Shown here: positions 1 through 10,930 of the stretch, piece after piece
How positions within the stretch are numbered: position 1 is the first letter of the stretch
How the letters are laid out: each line of letters begins with the position of its first letter
NCBI GenBank assembly: GCA_038496675.1
Contig: CM076656.1
Coordinates: 24,574,584 to 24,638,583 of the forward strand
Source of the DNA: Rachycentron canadum
Taxonomy: Eukaryota > Chordata > Actinopteri > Carangiformes > Rachycentridae
Length of the DNA stretch: 64,000 nt
Reading direction: 5' to 3'
Notes under the pieces: generated by a model
Seen by the model: the letters and a program-made list of their open reading frames with translations, nothing else
What the model was told of the DNA's origin: nothing
The model's database searches: none
Translations under genes and position numbers: made by a program

Positions 1-696
1 ACAAGCTAAAAAAATATTTTCCTAAATATAATAAGTGTAGTCTCTCCTTTTTAATTGGTAACAGTATAACTGCTTTCCAACATGGTGGCTGTTCCAAAAC
101 GTATTAAAACCTACACATCTGTGAACTTTCTAAATCAAACTCAATGCCTCTTACTTCTAATCTGTGCCAAGCTCTTCTACAGCTTGTGCTTGGCCAGAGA
201 GCTGTGCTGTGCTGGGAGCGATAAAATGTTCTCGTCACTTCTCATCCACAGTTTGGTATTATATGGACAAAGGGACACGTGTGGAAATATTTCTATCCAA
301 GTCAGGTTTCCTCTGCTCCTGTACCAGAATCTGTTCCCTCCATCTTGGTGTTACAAAACCCAGTTCATTATTACATTTTTTGTCTGTTATGTAAGGTAAA
401 AATTGCACAATAAACAAAAACAAAATGAAATATCATCGAGGGGGAGAAAAAAAGGCATCCCACACACGGCAACTTAGGACAAGAACTCAAATGAAACGGA
501 TGGAAACAAGAAGCATGTTCTCATTCCAAAACAAAAGCTGAAGAAATAAATTATGAACTGAAGGAGGGTACTGGGAAATGACTTTCTCTGTAACCCAGGT
601 GACTCGAAAGAAAGAACCACAACAACAGTTAAGGTTCAAAATGACAACTCATGAGAAAAACATGAGAAAACAGGATACTCAGCATAAACAGAAAAC

Positions 697-729
<33 letters not shown>

Positions 730-3527
730 CAAACCAACCAAAGAAAAAGAAATCACAAGCATTGTCTGCATCATACGTACCTGACTCCCACATACACTAA
801 ATTTCATAGACTTTCTTACCACCAGCACCTGACTACAGAGTCATGTTTCCTCTATAGCCAGTGAGCTGCAACACTTTCCTTCCCAGAAAGCAAAGCCTTC
901 AATTTTGAGATCTCTTCCCATTTTGAATCAGTAAATAACAGGTTTAATTTTAATTAGAGTTAGTTTTGGATACGCGTCTGGGTTACTGGGAGGGAGAGAG
1001 TTGGCTCCGTGCTGTAGCCAGGGCTGTTTAATACTCATGTATTTCTGGGCCGGAGGGTCCACAAGACTGTGAGAGGGGAAGCCATAGTGTGGGGGGGGGG
1101 TTCCTCCCAATATATTCTGTTCGTCTGCACTTGGCCACGTACACAAAGATCCTTGCTTGTTAACAATTTGTTCATAAAAATCCCATTTCATAGCCCCGTG
1201 CCTGTGCGTCTTCATGAAGCTGCCATTTTGAGAATACCCAGACACACAAATGGAGGAGGGAAGACGGAAAGCTTGTATGGCTGAATTCATAAAAGTTTAA
1301 TGATAGTGTTCTGACTGCAGTGTCACTTTGGGTAGAACAGCTTTAAAGAAAAAAGAAAATGAAATAACGAGGAGTCCTGACTGTCAGAGAGGCCTCCTAC
1401 CGGTGAAGACTGAATGTTCCAGCACACAACAAATAGGACAGGACCTCAGCCACAGTTCCCAAACCCTTCTCTGTGTCCAATGGGCTTATTTACTTATGGT
1501 CTTACTGGATTTTGAGCCTTTCAGCTTCTTTCCTCCGCTCATATTGTATTTGCAAACTCTCCACGTCAAGAGTGATCGCTCAGTTCTCAATCTTTGTGGT
1601 GCGGAAAAGGGCTGTGAATCTGACAGCGGCCAGGCTATCGCAGTGCACAGGCATCCTCACGCCTGATAACAGTTTAAGACTGGCTGGGGCGCAGCTTTAA
1701 TAAAGTGCATATCCCATGAAGGCCAGTGGTAGGATTATGGATACTAGAACTATACAACCACAAAAGAAGAAATTCAGCTAATGCTTCACTTGAGGTTCTT
1801 TTGAAGCTTCCCTGAAAGAGTTTGCTAAATGCTATTTGACAAATAATTAGTCATGTCTGCATTCATATCCTTCTCTTTGACTTTTAAGTCTGTTGTGATA
1901 TGACTTGGAGCTCTGGGTACAAAGTGCAATGTCAAACAGTGGTGGCATACCTAATCATTATGACTACCCTCAGATTAAAAGTGCTTTTAGTGCAACATCT
2001 TCAGAGGATATAAATTACACACATTAATGCTCACAGTTCAGCTACACGGGCCATTACTCAGTGCCTGTTGTCAACTCTTAAACTGACACAGATTGCCAAT
2101 GCTTTTGCTATCAGAGTATAAGCACATGTCTGCATCTGAATTGTATTTTCACCAGAGGCCTCGAACGACAGGATGTTCGTATTTGTAGATCATTATGGAA
2201 TTAATCCCCCCGATGCCAAATGGCCATGCTGTGGCTCACACAAATATTCCAATATATCTAAAAAACCTCCTGCAATTACAGTAAGTGGGGGGGGGGGGGG
2301 GGGGGTTAAACTGCTTGTTTGGCTAAATACAGAGGATTTAGAATCTGCCACTTTAATTTGAGAGATAGCACTTGACTGGCTACTGGCAGGTTCTAGGTAT
2401 AATCTAAATGTGTAACAAAGCCTGACAATCCAGGGGCCTGGCTCGTAGCTCATCGCAAAGCATGAAATTAATTCTGACGCCATGAAATGGGATTCTTATC
2501 TGCCACTCTGGGGCCCTGCATTCCCCTAACACCCACTCCCAGGGTCCATCTTAGGTCCTGTTACCATGTCTCACAGCTGGGTAACAGCTAGAGGAATGCT
2601 GGGAAAACCTCCCGCCTCTCGGGTTGTGGACCCACTCCGGCCACGTCTGAACGCTCTCACAGAAATGGTCTCTCAACCTGATCTGACTGGGGCAACATAC
2701 GCCAAGAGGCCTTGCTTCTGAATGAGGGCCACTCTTGCCAGTAACGTCCTATGCATTTATTTCAGCCTTCTGTAATTTGACCAAGAGAAAGCCAATGAAA
2801 TCAGTGTAGAGGTTTTTAATGGGTAATTTAGTGTCAGTCATGAGGAAGCAAATGAGATCCAGGAGAATTAGTATTATTTTATTTTATTTTTTTTTCCTTT
2901 TGCTGCTACTTTTAACAAGTTTGTGGCAGAGTGGTCCCCATGACAAAAGCCCCTGGTAATGCTGCTTGGACTGAGCACAAACTTCAACAATCTGCGAACA
3001 TTTTGTACCACAAGTAATGGACAACAAAGCAAACAGGGAAATCAAGTCGTCTTTCTTTTCACTTAGTGGCAAAGGGTTTCAGTCTGCCAGACACTGCAGA
3101 GGATTCAGAACCAGGCTGAAATGGTTTTGCAGGACGACGAGCAGAAAATGACATGAACAATCCCAAAGCTGAGCATGTGCACACAGCAATATTAAAATTG
3201 TATGGAGCCATTTCTCAGTGATTTGTTTAGGAAAGACTCGTCCAACTGGCATAGACAAAATTTACTTTACTTTACTTTCTTTTAACAGCAGTGAATTTAA
3301 TTTGCTGGGTCAATTAAGCAATGAATTGTGTCACTGTAGTGTAGTGCAGGATAACAACAATACTTAAATGGGTATTTATCTGAGCGCCCTAAAAACTCCT
3401 TTGAGTTTCTCGTATATTAATGTGTGGGCTACATAGTATTTAACAAAATACACTTTGCTGGTGTTTTACAGTAAAATTTAACCTGTCTAAGTCTGAGCTG
3501 TGAAAGCTCTTCACACAAGCGCTCTCA

Positions 3528-3559
<32 letters not shown>

Positions 3560-6375
3560 CACAAGGCTCTTATCTGGCTTGGATGCATAGAAATGCTTCT
3601 ATTCCTGACCTGTGTGAGCAGCCAAACTGCAGACATGTCAGTTTAATATTTCACCATGTCATGTATAAAGACTGCTTTTTCTGTGCGTCCAATTGCTGGT
3701 TTTTCAGAAAAAAAAAAAACAACAGTTAATTGGATAAAAATGTGGATGTTGCTGACAAGTCTTTTTGAAAGGTTATGGCAGACTGAATCCCTAAGCCACA
3801 CAATCACTTACCTCAGAGCATCCAAAAGATCAAGTTATTTTTTTGTGTTGTGTTGTGGGTCTTTTTGCTTTGACTGACTTGGTCTGTGATATTTCTGACC
3901 CCAGCAATGAGAAAACAAGGGAAATATCTCGTCCCTGCTGGAGCTGAGGGGACTCTTGATAAAAGCGTTATAAACAGTGTCTGAGAAAGTCCAGGACCAT
4001 AGAAAAAAAATGGATAGAAAAGGTAAATGCGGTTGTTAACATTAAACTGACAGCCACGGAAGATCTGATAATATTGTCAGGGAAACTAGTACTTATGTGG
4101 AACAAAGTTTATTGCTGCTCTTAACATGAATTGATACTCATTTCCAGGACAGTAGTATCACATTTCTATATTGGGGGAGCAGACGCCATTATAGACCAGC
4201 AGTTATCCTTTCTATCCACTGTAATTGTATGGATGAGGCAGTTCAAAGGAAGAGTCCCTCATCTCAAGCAGAGATATGAGAAAAGCTATCAGTTAAACTT
4301 ATTCTCCCCCATGTTTGCTCAGCGGGGAGGGGTATGTCAGTGCAGTCTGCACGTGTTGCTCTGTAGTTTCTTGTGGCTGCAGTGGGCTTCATCAAAGAGC
4401 CCATCAGAAAGAAGAAAATAGCAGTGAGCTACTATCTGGAGTGATGTCAAACCAATATTCTTTCAGACAACCCAGAAAGTAATAGAAATTAATTTGAAAA
4501 AAAAAAAAAAAAAGAAAAGGTCTGACTCAAAAACATTTTTTTCTCTCTAATAAAAAAAAAAAAAAAAGACTCAACAGAAAAGGAAGAGGACACAAAGTGA
4601 GGAAGGTGATGTCAAGCCATTCCAAGGAGAGCTTTTGTTCCACTACACAGGGGAACAGGTAGCAAAGAGAGAAACAGAGCTGAAACGGGGTGATGAGAGA
4701 GGAAGAGAGGAGTGTGTCCAATCCAATCAGCTTGCGGTTTGCTGGTCAGCAACAAATGCAAAAACAGAGGTAAGGAAATCACGAACACACATCAACAGGT
4801 GGAGATGTGCACAGACACTTGAGAGACGCCAAGACAGAAATGGGGCTGGATGAACATAAAGTATTGTCATGCCTGGACTGATCAAAGATCAACGGTGCAG
4901 TGATAGGTTCTCAACAGCACCCCCAGTGGGCAGGAGTGAATGTCGCATGCAACTGGCGCTCTCCTCAGTGACTCTGCACTGTCTGTGTAGCTCTGCTGCC
5001 CAGCAGCAACAAAAAGAACGGTGAAGTGGTTGTTCCAAAGCCCCCACAGCTCAGATGTGGGGGGTACAGCCAACAAGTTGCACTGGTAGAAACAGAAAAT
5101 GTGTTAAAAGAGGTCGACTCCCATCGCCATGGCTCTCCTATGTCCCAGTAAAAATTCTCTCCTTTAATCCCAAACACAACCTGAGTTTGTACAGAGTGAA
5201 GACAGACACTGTCTTAATTTTATGTATATTCTGTATCATCAGGATCCACGACGCCTCGCTCACATCCACCCCTGATCCCATAAATCCAGCTACATTTTCC
5301 AGGCTCTTCACCATTAATGTATTAAACGTCAATACACAACACCATTGTTAATCTTTGTGTGCTGTGTAAACGCAAAAGACATGAATTTCATACCCTGTCA
5401 TCCCAACAGTCTTCAGCTATTGGATATTTGATTGGATAAGCTGTGTGTATTTTCTTTTCTCTACAGCTTGCACTGCTGTGTGCTATGATATCACTCCTGT
5501 TATTTTTAGCAGGCTGGTTTAAATAATTCAGTTGTGTTCCTGCCATCTGTAAAATAAAATTATCAGTGCAGAACTGATATACTGGAATAAATTCCAGGGG
5601 CGGGCATGTGAGTACTTTTGGTGACTGCTGATAGGGTTTTTTTTTGTTTTTTTTTTCTTTGATGACTAGACTCAACCTCCGAATCTCCATCCCGGTCTGA
5701 ATACAGTTCATATGAGAGCCTTGGTGGTGGGAGAACTGACATTTTTTGTGTCTCTGTCACGTGGAAGAAAGTGCACTTGCTGTTGACAAAAGAAAAGCAA
5801 ATATGAACAAAAGTGAAAGGGAAATAAAGAACCTGCCAAAATTGTCAGTCCACATAGACTTGATTTGTTTGACAGTGCTGGGTACACTCATACATATTTG
5901 GCACCAGGGCCAAGTTAGAGAATATGATATATAATATAAAATGAAAAGGTTGTAAAGCTCTGGCTCCAAAAATTTACTCTGACCTCAACTGTCCACAAAA
6001 GAATCAGTTCACAGTGTAAATACTTTACCTAAGATACAGTGCCATAGTCATATTGTTGCATTAATGTTCACAAAGTTATGGTCAAATGCAAAAATATTAA
6101 GCCAGGAAATTAAACAACACATCAGTTAAGTCAGTTTCTGAATCAGCTTTGAAGCCTGACTTTGAAACACAGCCACAGTTCGAAGGTGATGATGCAGCAG
6201 AGAAACGAAAGTTTACCAGGAAAAAAAAAAGACACAACCTCATTAGAGTTCACTTTAGTAAAGGTTGACAAAGGCATAAAAATCCTTTAACTGCTTTCCT
6301 GGGGAGAATCACTTTGTTAGCCACAAAAAAAAAACACTACAACACTAGAAAAGACTGAATAAAGGGGTTACATAC
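1..6375 (-). other. ptprs: ptprs intron after FN3-3 (partial)
   Basis: No exon of the FN3-4 or later type could be recognised on the minus strand, and nothing gene-like was seen on the plus strand. The stretch is AT-rich with homopolymers: A-run 701-727, G-run 2287-2305, A-runs near 4498-4567. A CT then TA microsatellite lies at 3522-3557. Short open frames here match no known protein. Confidence 0.7.
3522..3557. repeat. (CT)n then (TA)n microsatellite
   Basis: CT units to about 3545, followed by TA units. Confidence 0.95.
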
Positions 6376-6520
6376 TAGCTTGCAAGGTCTTCTGCGATAT
6401 GTCATTAGTGAAGGCTCCGATGCCTTTGATTGAAATGGCTGCCAGGGAGAAGTGGTACTCTGTGTTTGGGCGGAGCCCTTCAACAACGTATGAAGATGTG
6501 GGTCCAAATGTTTTCTTCAT
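6376..6520 (-). CDS. ptprs: ptprs exon: FN3-3 domain, second half
   Basis: This 145-nt exon encodes about residues 540-587. It starts MKKTFGPTSSYVVEGLRPNT and ends IKGIGAFTNDISQKTLQA. The TSYVVE-LKPNTEY type motif followed by LAA and G-GAFT matches the end of FN3-3 in PTPRS. The acceptor is tccgtcaacag and the donor is GCTA|gtatgt. Entry is phase 0 and exit phase 1. In the family this junction can splice either to FN3-4 (long form) or much further downstream (short form). Neither downstream exon is in the window. Confidence 0.93.
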
Positions 6521-6650
6521 CTGTTGACGGACAAAAAGGTTATTGGCACGTCCGTTTGAAAATGGCTGTACATAAATTTGATGTTGGGTCATGCAGAGAC
6601 GATGCACAACTCTCAGTGCGAAGGGCAATAAAATTCAAAAAACCTCTTAC
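6521..6650 (-). other. ptprs: ptprs intron, 130 nt, within FN3-3
   Basis: A short GT-AG intron (gtaaga ... gtcaacag) splits FN3-3 in phase 0. No other feature was seen. Confidence 0.9.
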
Positions 6651-6787
6651 CTGGGTGCCAAAACTGCCTTCTGTGTAGCGAAGCTCGTAATTAATAATCC
6701 CTTCTTTTTCATAGGCAGGTTCCCAGGTCAGTTCAATGCTGGTGTCAGACACAGCACCAACCTGGAATTTGGATGGTTGGCCTGGAA
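6651..6787 (-). CDS. ptprs: ptprs exon: FN3-3 domain, first half
   Basis: This 137-nt exon encodes about residues 494-539, starting VPGQPSKFQVGAVSDTSIEL. The core tryptophan is in LTWEPAYE, and the exon ends YELRYTEGSFGTQ. The acceptor is gttcttcag and the donor is CCCAG|gtaaga. Entry is phase 1 and exit phase 0. The VPGQP opening is shared by PTPRS and PTPRD. The rest is less conserved than the Ig exons, as expected for FN3-3. Confidence 0.93.
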
Positions 6788-7482
6788 CTGAAGAACACAG
6801 CAGGATATTTAGGTGGAAAATAGTAACAACATGGAAATTAACATTATACACATGGGAGTGGTGCAGTGCAATTTTCCAAGGAAGGAAATTCTTCTGAATG
6901 AGTCATTTAAGTTATTTTTTTCATTTAGTGATTTCTTGTTACCTACACACCGACATGATGAGCATTATGAGATTTAGCATAGAAAAGCAAGGCACAGTTG
7001 TGCCTTTTTGTTGTTGTTGGACGTGCTGCCTCGCACTGGCAGTGACTGAGAGATTCAGCTCTGAATCTCAGCTCTGAATATGAACCTGCAGAGTTCTCAG
7101 ATGTTGGTTCTTTCTCAAATTTGTCTGTTTTCTTTTTTTTTTTTTAGACTGCCATGAACAGACCTTTGTCGTCGTTTGCAGAGTCTGCAGATGTGTGAGA
7201 GAACCTCGCACAGCAGGGGAGAAACCCTGTCTCCTTGGCAGCAGGCGCAGTCTGTTTTAAGTTTCAGAAAATGTGCTGCTGATGCACAAAACAGCTGAAG
7301 ATGATCTTCATGGAGGAGAGTCTCCTCCTCCCAGAAAAGGCTGGATAGCTCCGACTTTCTGCACAACTTATTGCTTATTGCTTAACAACCTGGTTTCCAT
7401 GATATTTGAACATTGCACATGTGCTCAAAGTCTTCAGAGTTTAAACACCACTTACCAAGTTGAGATTTTTTCATTTGCTTAC
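6788..7482 (-). other. ptprs: ptprs intron between FN3-2 and FN3-3
   Basis: A 695-nt GT-AG intron (gtaagc ... cttcag). It contains an A-rich run on the minus strand around 7132-7145 and nothing recognisable as a gene. Confidence 0.85.
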
Positions 7483-8064
7483 CTCCTTGCAGGACTTTGA
7501 CATGGATGGGCTCGGAGAAGGGTCCGTCTCCTACGGAGGTGAATGCTAGGACTTTGATTGTGTACGTCTCCTGAGGAACCAGGCTCTGGATGGTAGTGAT
7601 GATGCTGTCCTGGACATTATGAATCTGCCAGAGACTCATGGGCTGGGAGTCGTCCATGGTGTAATAAACGCGGTACCCCTTGATCTGCCCATTGGGCTCT
7701 TCGGGCTCTTCCCAGCGCACCATCATGGTGTTTTGGGAAATGATCTGGGCCTGAATGTTTCGTGGCGGACTGGCAGGAGCTTGTTCTCCAGTCCGGGTTT
7801 CTACTGGCTCACTGGGAGGACCCTGACCAATTGTGTTGACGGCTGAAACGCGGATTTCATACTCTGTGTTGGGGTAGAGGCCACCAATGCTGTATCGTGT
7901 AGTGGTGATGTCATCCACTGTCTCATACTTGCTGTCTGGGGACTTGGCTCTGTACTGGATGATGTAGTAAGTCACTGGGTCTGGGTTGCCTGAGTCCCAG
8001 GTGATGGTCACGCTGGTGGCAGTGGTTTCAGTAACCACGGGGGTACCTGGAGGCTTGGGGAGAG
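7483..8064 (-). CDS. ptprs: ptprs exon: FN3-1 and FN3-2 domains
   Basis: This single 582-nt exon encodes about residues 300-493, two complete fibronectin type III repeats. The first runs from SLPKPPGTPVVTETTATSV through DITTTRYSIGGLYPNTEYEI to TRTGEQAPASPP. The second runs from RNIQAQ through EEPEEPNGQIKGYRVYYTMD to KVLAFTSVGDGPFSEPIHVK. Each keeps the usual FN3 core tryptophan (ITWDSG, VRWEEP) and tyrosine positions. The acceptor is cataacag and the donor is AGGAG|gtaagc, phase 1 both sides. I recall the same large two-domain exon in mammalian LAR genes. The IGGL and GQGPPSE residues favour PTPRS over PTPRD. Confidence 0.97.
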
Positions 8065-8177
8065 CTGTTATGGTGACATAACAGGAAGCAAAGAGGAAAT
8101 CTTTTATCGTAACAGAGACTTTTTGAGCAGAAACAGAAAGCTTGGAAATTTTTTCAAAATGCCCTGAGATCTCTTAC
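8065..8177 (-). other. ptprs: ptprs intron, 113 nt, Ig3 to FN3-1
   Basis: The shortest intron in the window, gtaaga ... taacag, phase 1. No other feature was seen. Confidence 0.92.
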
Positions 8178-8447
8178 ATTTGACAGTGATCTGTGCCACA
8201 GCTTCAATGATGCCAAGGCTGCTCATGGCCACGCAGGTGTAGTTGGCTGACTCACGCACGCTGCTCAGTTCGAGAACGTTCCTGCCCACTGGCATCTCAT
8301 CCTCTGGTGTCAAGTCCTCCGAGTTCAGCATCCACTTCACGTAAGGCATGGGCGATCCCACTGCCACACACGTTATGTTCACACTGCCACCGGGCATAAT
8401 TTCCTGACTCGTTGGTGGAATGGAGAAGCGAGGAGGCACCCGCCGGA
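8178..8447 (-). CDS. ptprs: ptprs exon: Ig3 domain
   Basis: This 270-nt exon encodes about residues 210-299, the whole third Ig domain. It starts VRRVPPRFSIPPTSQEIMPG and has cysteines in VNITCVAVGSPMPYVKW and ANYTCVAMSSLG. It ends IEAVAQITVK. Two N-glycosylation sequons, NIT and NYT, each directly precede a cysteine. The acceptor is cttctcccag and the donor is AAAT|gtaaga, with phase 1 on both sides. It is separated from the next exon by only a 113-nt intron. The stretch EDLTPEDEMPVGRNVLEL is diagnostic for the LAR family. Confidence 0.96.
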
Positions 8448-10805
8448 CTGGGAGAAGGCATGAGGAGGGGGAGAGGATGACAAAAGAGGGCAAGGGAGTC
8501 AAAAAAAGAGAAAGAGAGAGGTAACAAGAGAGGCCGATGAAAATGGACCCTTCTCAAGAAAATACTTAACACAAAAGGTTCAACATGGTAAATGTGAACT
8601 AAAACACAAAATAAAAAGTAGACTTTTCAAAACATAAAAATATACAAATAATGAGAAGGAACTAAACTAACAGAACTGCTTCAACAACAATATAGATTAA
8701 CAATAAAGCAACGATTCATAGCAACAAGGTTCCATTGACCAATATTTGACCCATCACAGCACAATTAAAGACACAAAAATCTATTACGAGTTTCTCATCT
8801 TTGGAACTGAACTGCTGACGTATGTACAACTACGGCATAACCTGATCACCGAGTACAAAGGTGTGTAGTAAAGGCTATGTGATAATGCTATCACATAAGG
8901 CCAAGGTGGCAACCTGGAACTTCCTGTCCTCTCCGGCACACATGCCAAACAGGAAGTAGGCCATTACAGGCTTCTCCCACAGCACAGGAAGTGTAGGGTT
9001 ACGGGGCAATTGACCATCTCTACAAGGTCTCTAAACACATTCTAGTGCACTTGACACCTGTCTGTGCTACCTAGATATCTTAAAGATGAGAAACTTTAAT
9101 CAGATTTTTGTGGTTTAGGGTAGATCCACTGGACAAAGCCTTATTAAGATCTGACACGGTTCCATTGATAGATGCAGCTATCAGTTTCACAGACAGCATG
9201 CATAAATAGACCGAGGTAAATTAAGGAGTAAATGATAACAAAATCAGATATAAAAATTGAGATAAAATGCATAGAGGAATATAACTGAAGGGTCGCTAGC
9301 ATGCCCAGACAAAAGACGATTGGAGAGGAAAGAAGAAATACAAGTTCGAGGATAGAGCATCTGAGGAAAGGATAGGAAGAAAGGGAACAGAGGAGCAAAG
9401 AGTGACAGAGGAAGAAAAAGAGAGGGGGAGGTTGGAGGAGGGTAAAGGGGGGGTAACCCGCTTCAATGCTGTGTAAACTTAGTTTTTCTTCAGCAAATGT
9501 GACAAAATGTGATGGTGGCACATTGTCACATCGCAGTCCCAGTTAACACAAAATAAGTATTGAGGAACAAGGTATGTGCCTAGAAATACATAGAAAAAGA
9601 GCTATAGTAGTTGTAGCTAGAGAGTCTAGTATCACAGAGTGTTGGAGTCAAGAAACAGAACTGGATCAACAGGGAGTAGAAATCCAGAGAACAAGAAAGA
9701 GAGACAGAGGGAAAGGGAAAGAAAGAGGTAGATGAGTCAGGGCAGAATGACAGCAAAGAGAGGGAGACAGGGAGGACCTCAGAACTCATGAATAGGAGCT
9801 GAAATTTGAGTGGAGGGAGGTTGATAATGATTCTGAGACGCAGAGGACGGGCGTGAAAGGTACCGTGTACTTGCATGTGTGTGTATGTGTATATACATAG
9901 ATGTCTTTTTTTTTTGCGTTGATATAGGCATGAGTGTGCGTGTGTACAGTATGTTAGAGTTAGAGAGTGGAAGGGTATGAGTTAGCCAAAACATTATGTG
10001 TTCATGAGAGGCATCCCAGCAAGCACTTGAGAGATAGTGACATGCAAGAAGTGGCTACGTTCAACACTAAATGACAATGAATTCCTACGTAAATCTAAGG
10101 TTAGCGGCCTAAGCCAAGCTTTCAACTTACTTTAATTATTTATTTAAGTTCTGGATTCACATTAAAGTTACAGGAAAGAGCTATGGACCTCTACTGAGGT
10201 GTGTCTCTCTATTTCAAACAGCTTCTCAACACCGGCGCAAACCACAGTGTCTTCATCTATTCAACGTCAAAATGTTTGTTGGGATGCAAAGAAGGTCAAA
10301 GAGAGACGAGGAAAGTTTTACAGATGTAGAAGTAAAAAATGATGAACTAAATGGAAGAGATGACTTAGAGACAGACAGACAAGACAGGAAAGACAGGGAC
10401 GAGAGACAAGACACAAGGCAGAACAAAACCGACTCAAGCAGCAAGACAGCAGACAAGAAGACAAACAGAGGGAGACGAGCAGACAGACAGTGACGGATGG
10501 GTACGCAGACATACTGTACAGTACGCAAAGGGTAGGGGGAAGGGTTTGGGTTGTCGGAGAAAGGGAAGGAGGAGGAGGAGGGCATAAGTGGGGGATAGAA
10601 TAAGGAGACTGGGATTCTAAATCCAAAGAAAAATCAAAACAAAACCAAACAAAAAAAAAAAAGAAAGAAAAAAAAAGACCATGGCTCAAAGTGGGTTTGG
10701 AGGTCTCACACACTGGGGCTTAAAATCAAGAATCAATTACACGTCCTCTCCTGCCCGCCTTCAACAGTTCGGCGCACCTCAGTGCAAATGTCCCTTGGGC
10801 GGATG

Positions 10806-10810
<5 letters not shown>

Positions 10811-10856
<46 letters not shown>
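10811..10856. repeat. (TG)n microsatellite
   Basis: About 23 uninterrupted TG units, directly followed by a G-run block. Confidence 0.98.
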
Positions 10857-10857
<1 letters not shown>

Positions 10858-10870
10858 TAGGTGTGAGATA

Positions 10871-10930
10871 GGGTGGGGTGGGGTGGGGTGGGTGTGGACT
10901 GAGGGGGAAGGGGAGGGGCTGAGAGGGGCA
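10871..10930. repeat. G-rich block, five spaced G-runs then more
   Basis: Runs of three to four G separated by single T at 10871-10892, then further G-runs to about 10927. The plus strand fits the G-quadruplex pattern, so the ptprs transcript is C-rich here. Confidence 0.9.

Noticed and set aside
928..1290. 120-codon minus-strand frame as a possible FN3-4 exon
   Set aside because: It lacks the FN3 tryptophan/tyrosine pattern and the KPSAPPQ-type start expected of FN3-4 in this family.
10253..10713. Overlapping minus-strand frames of 110 and 131 codons
   Set aside because: They are the complement of an A/G-rich tract, giving Ser/Leu/Phe/Cys repeats. The composition explains the lack of stops.
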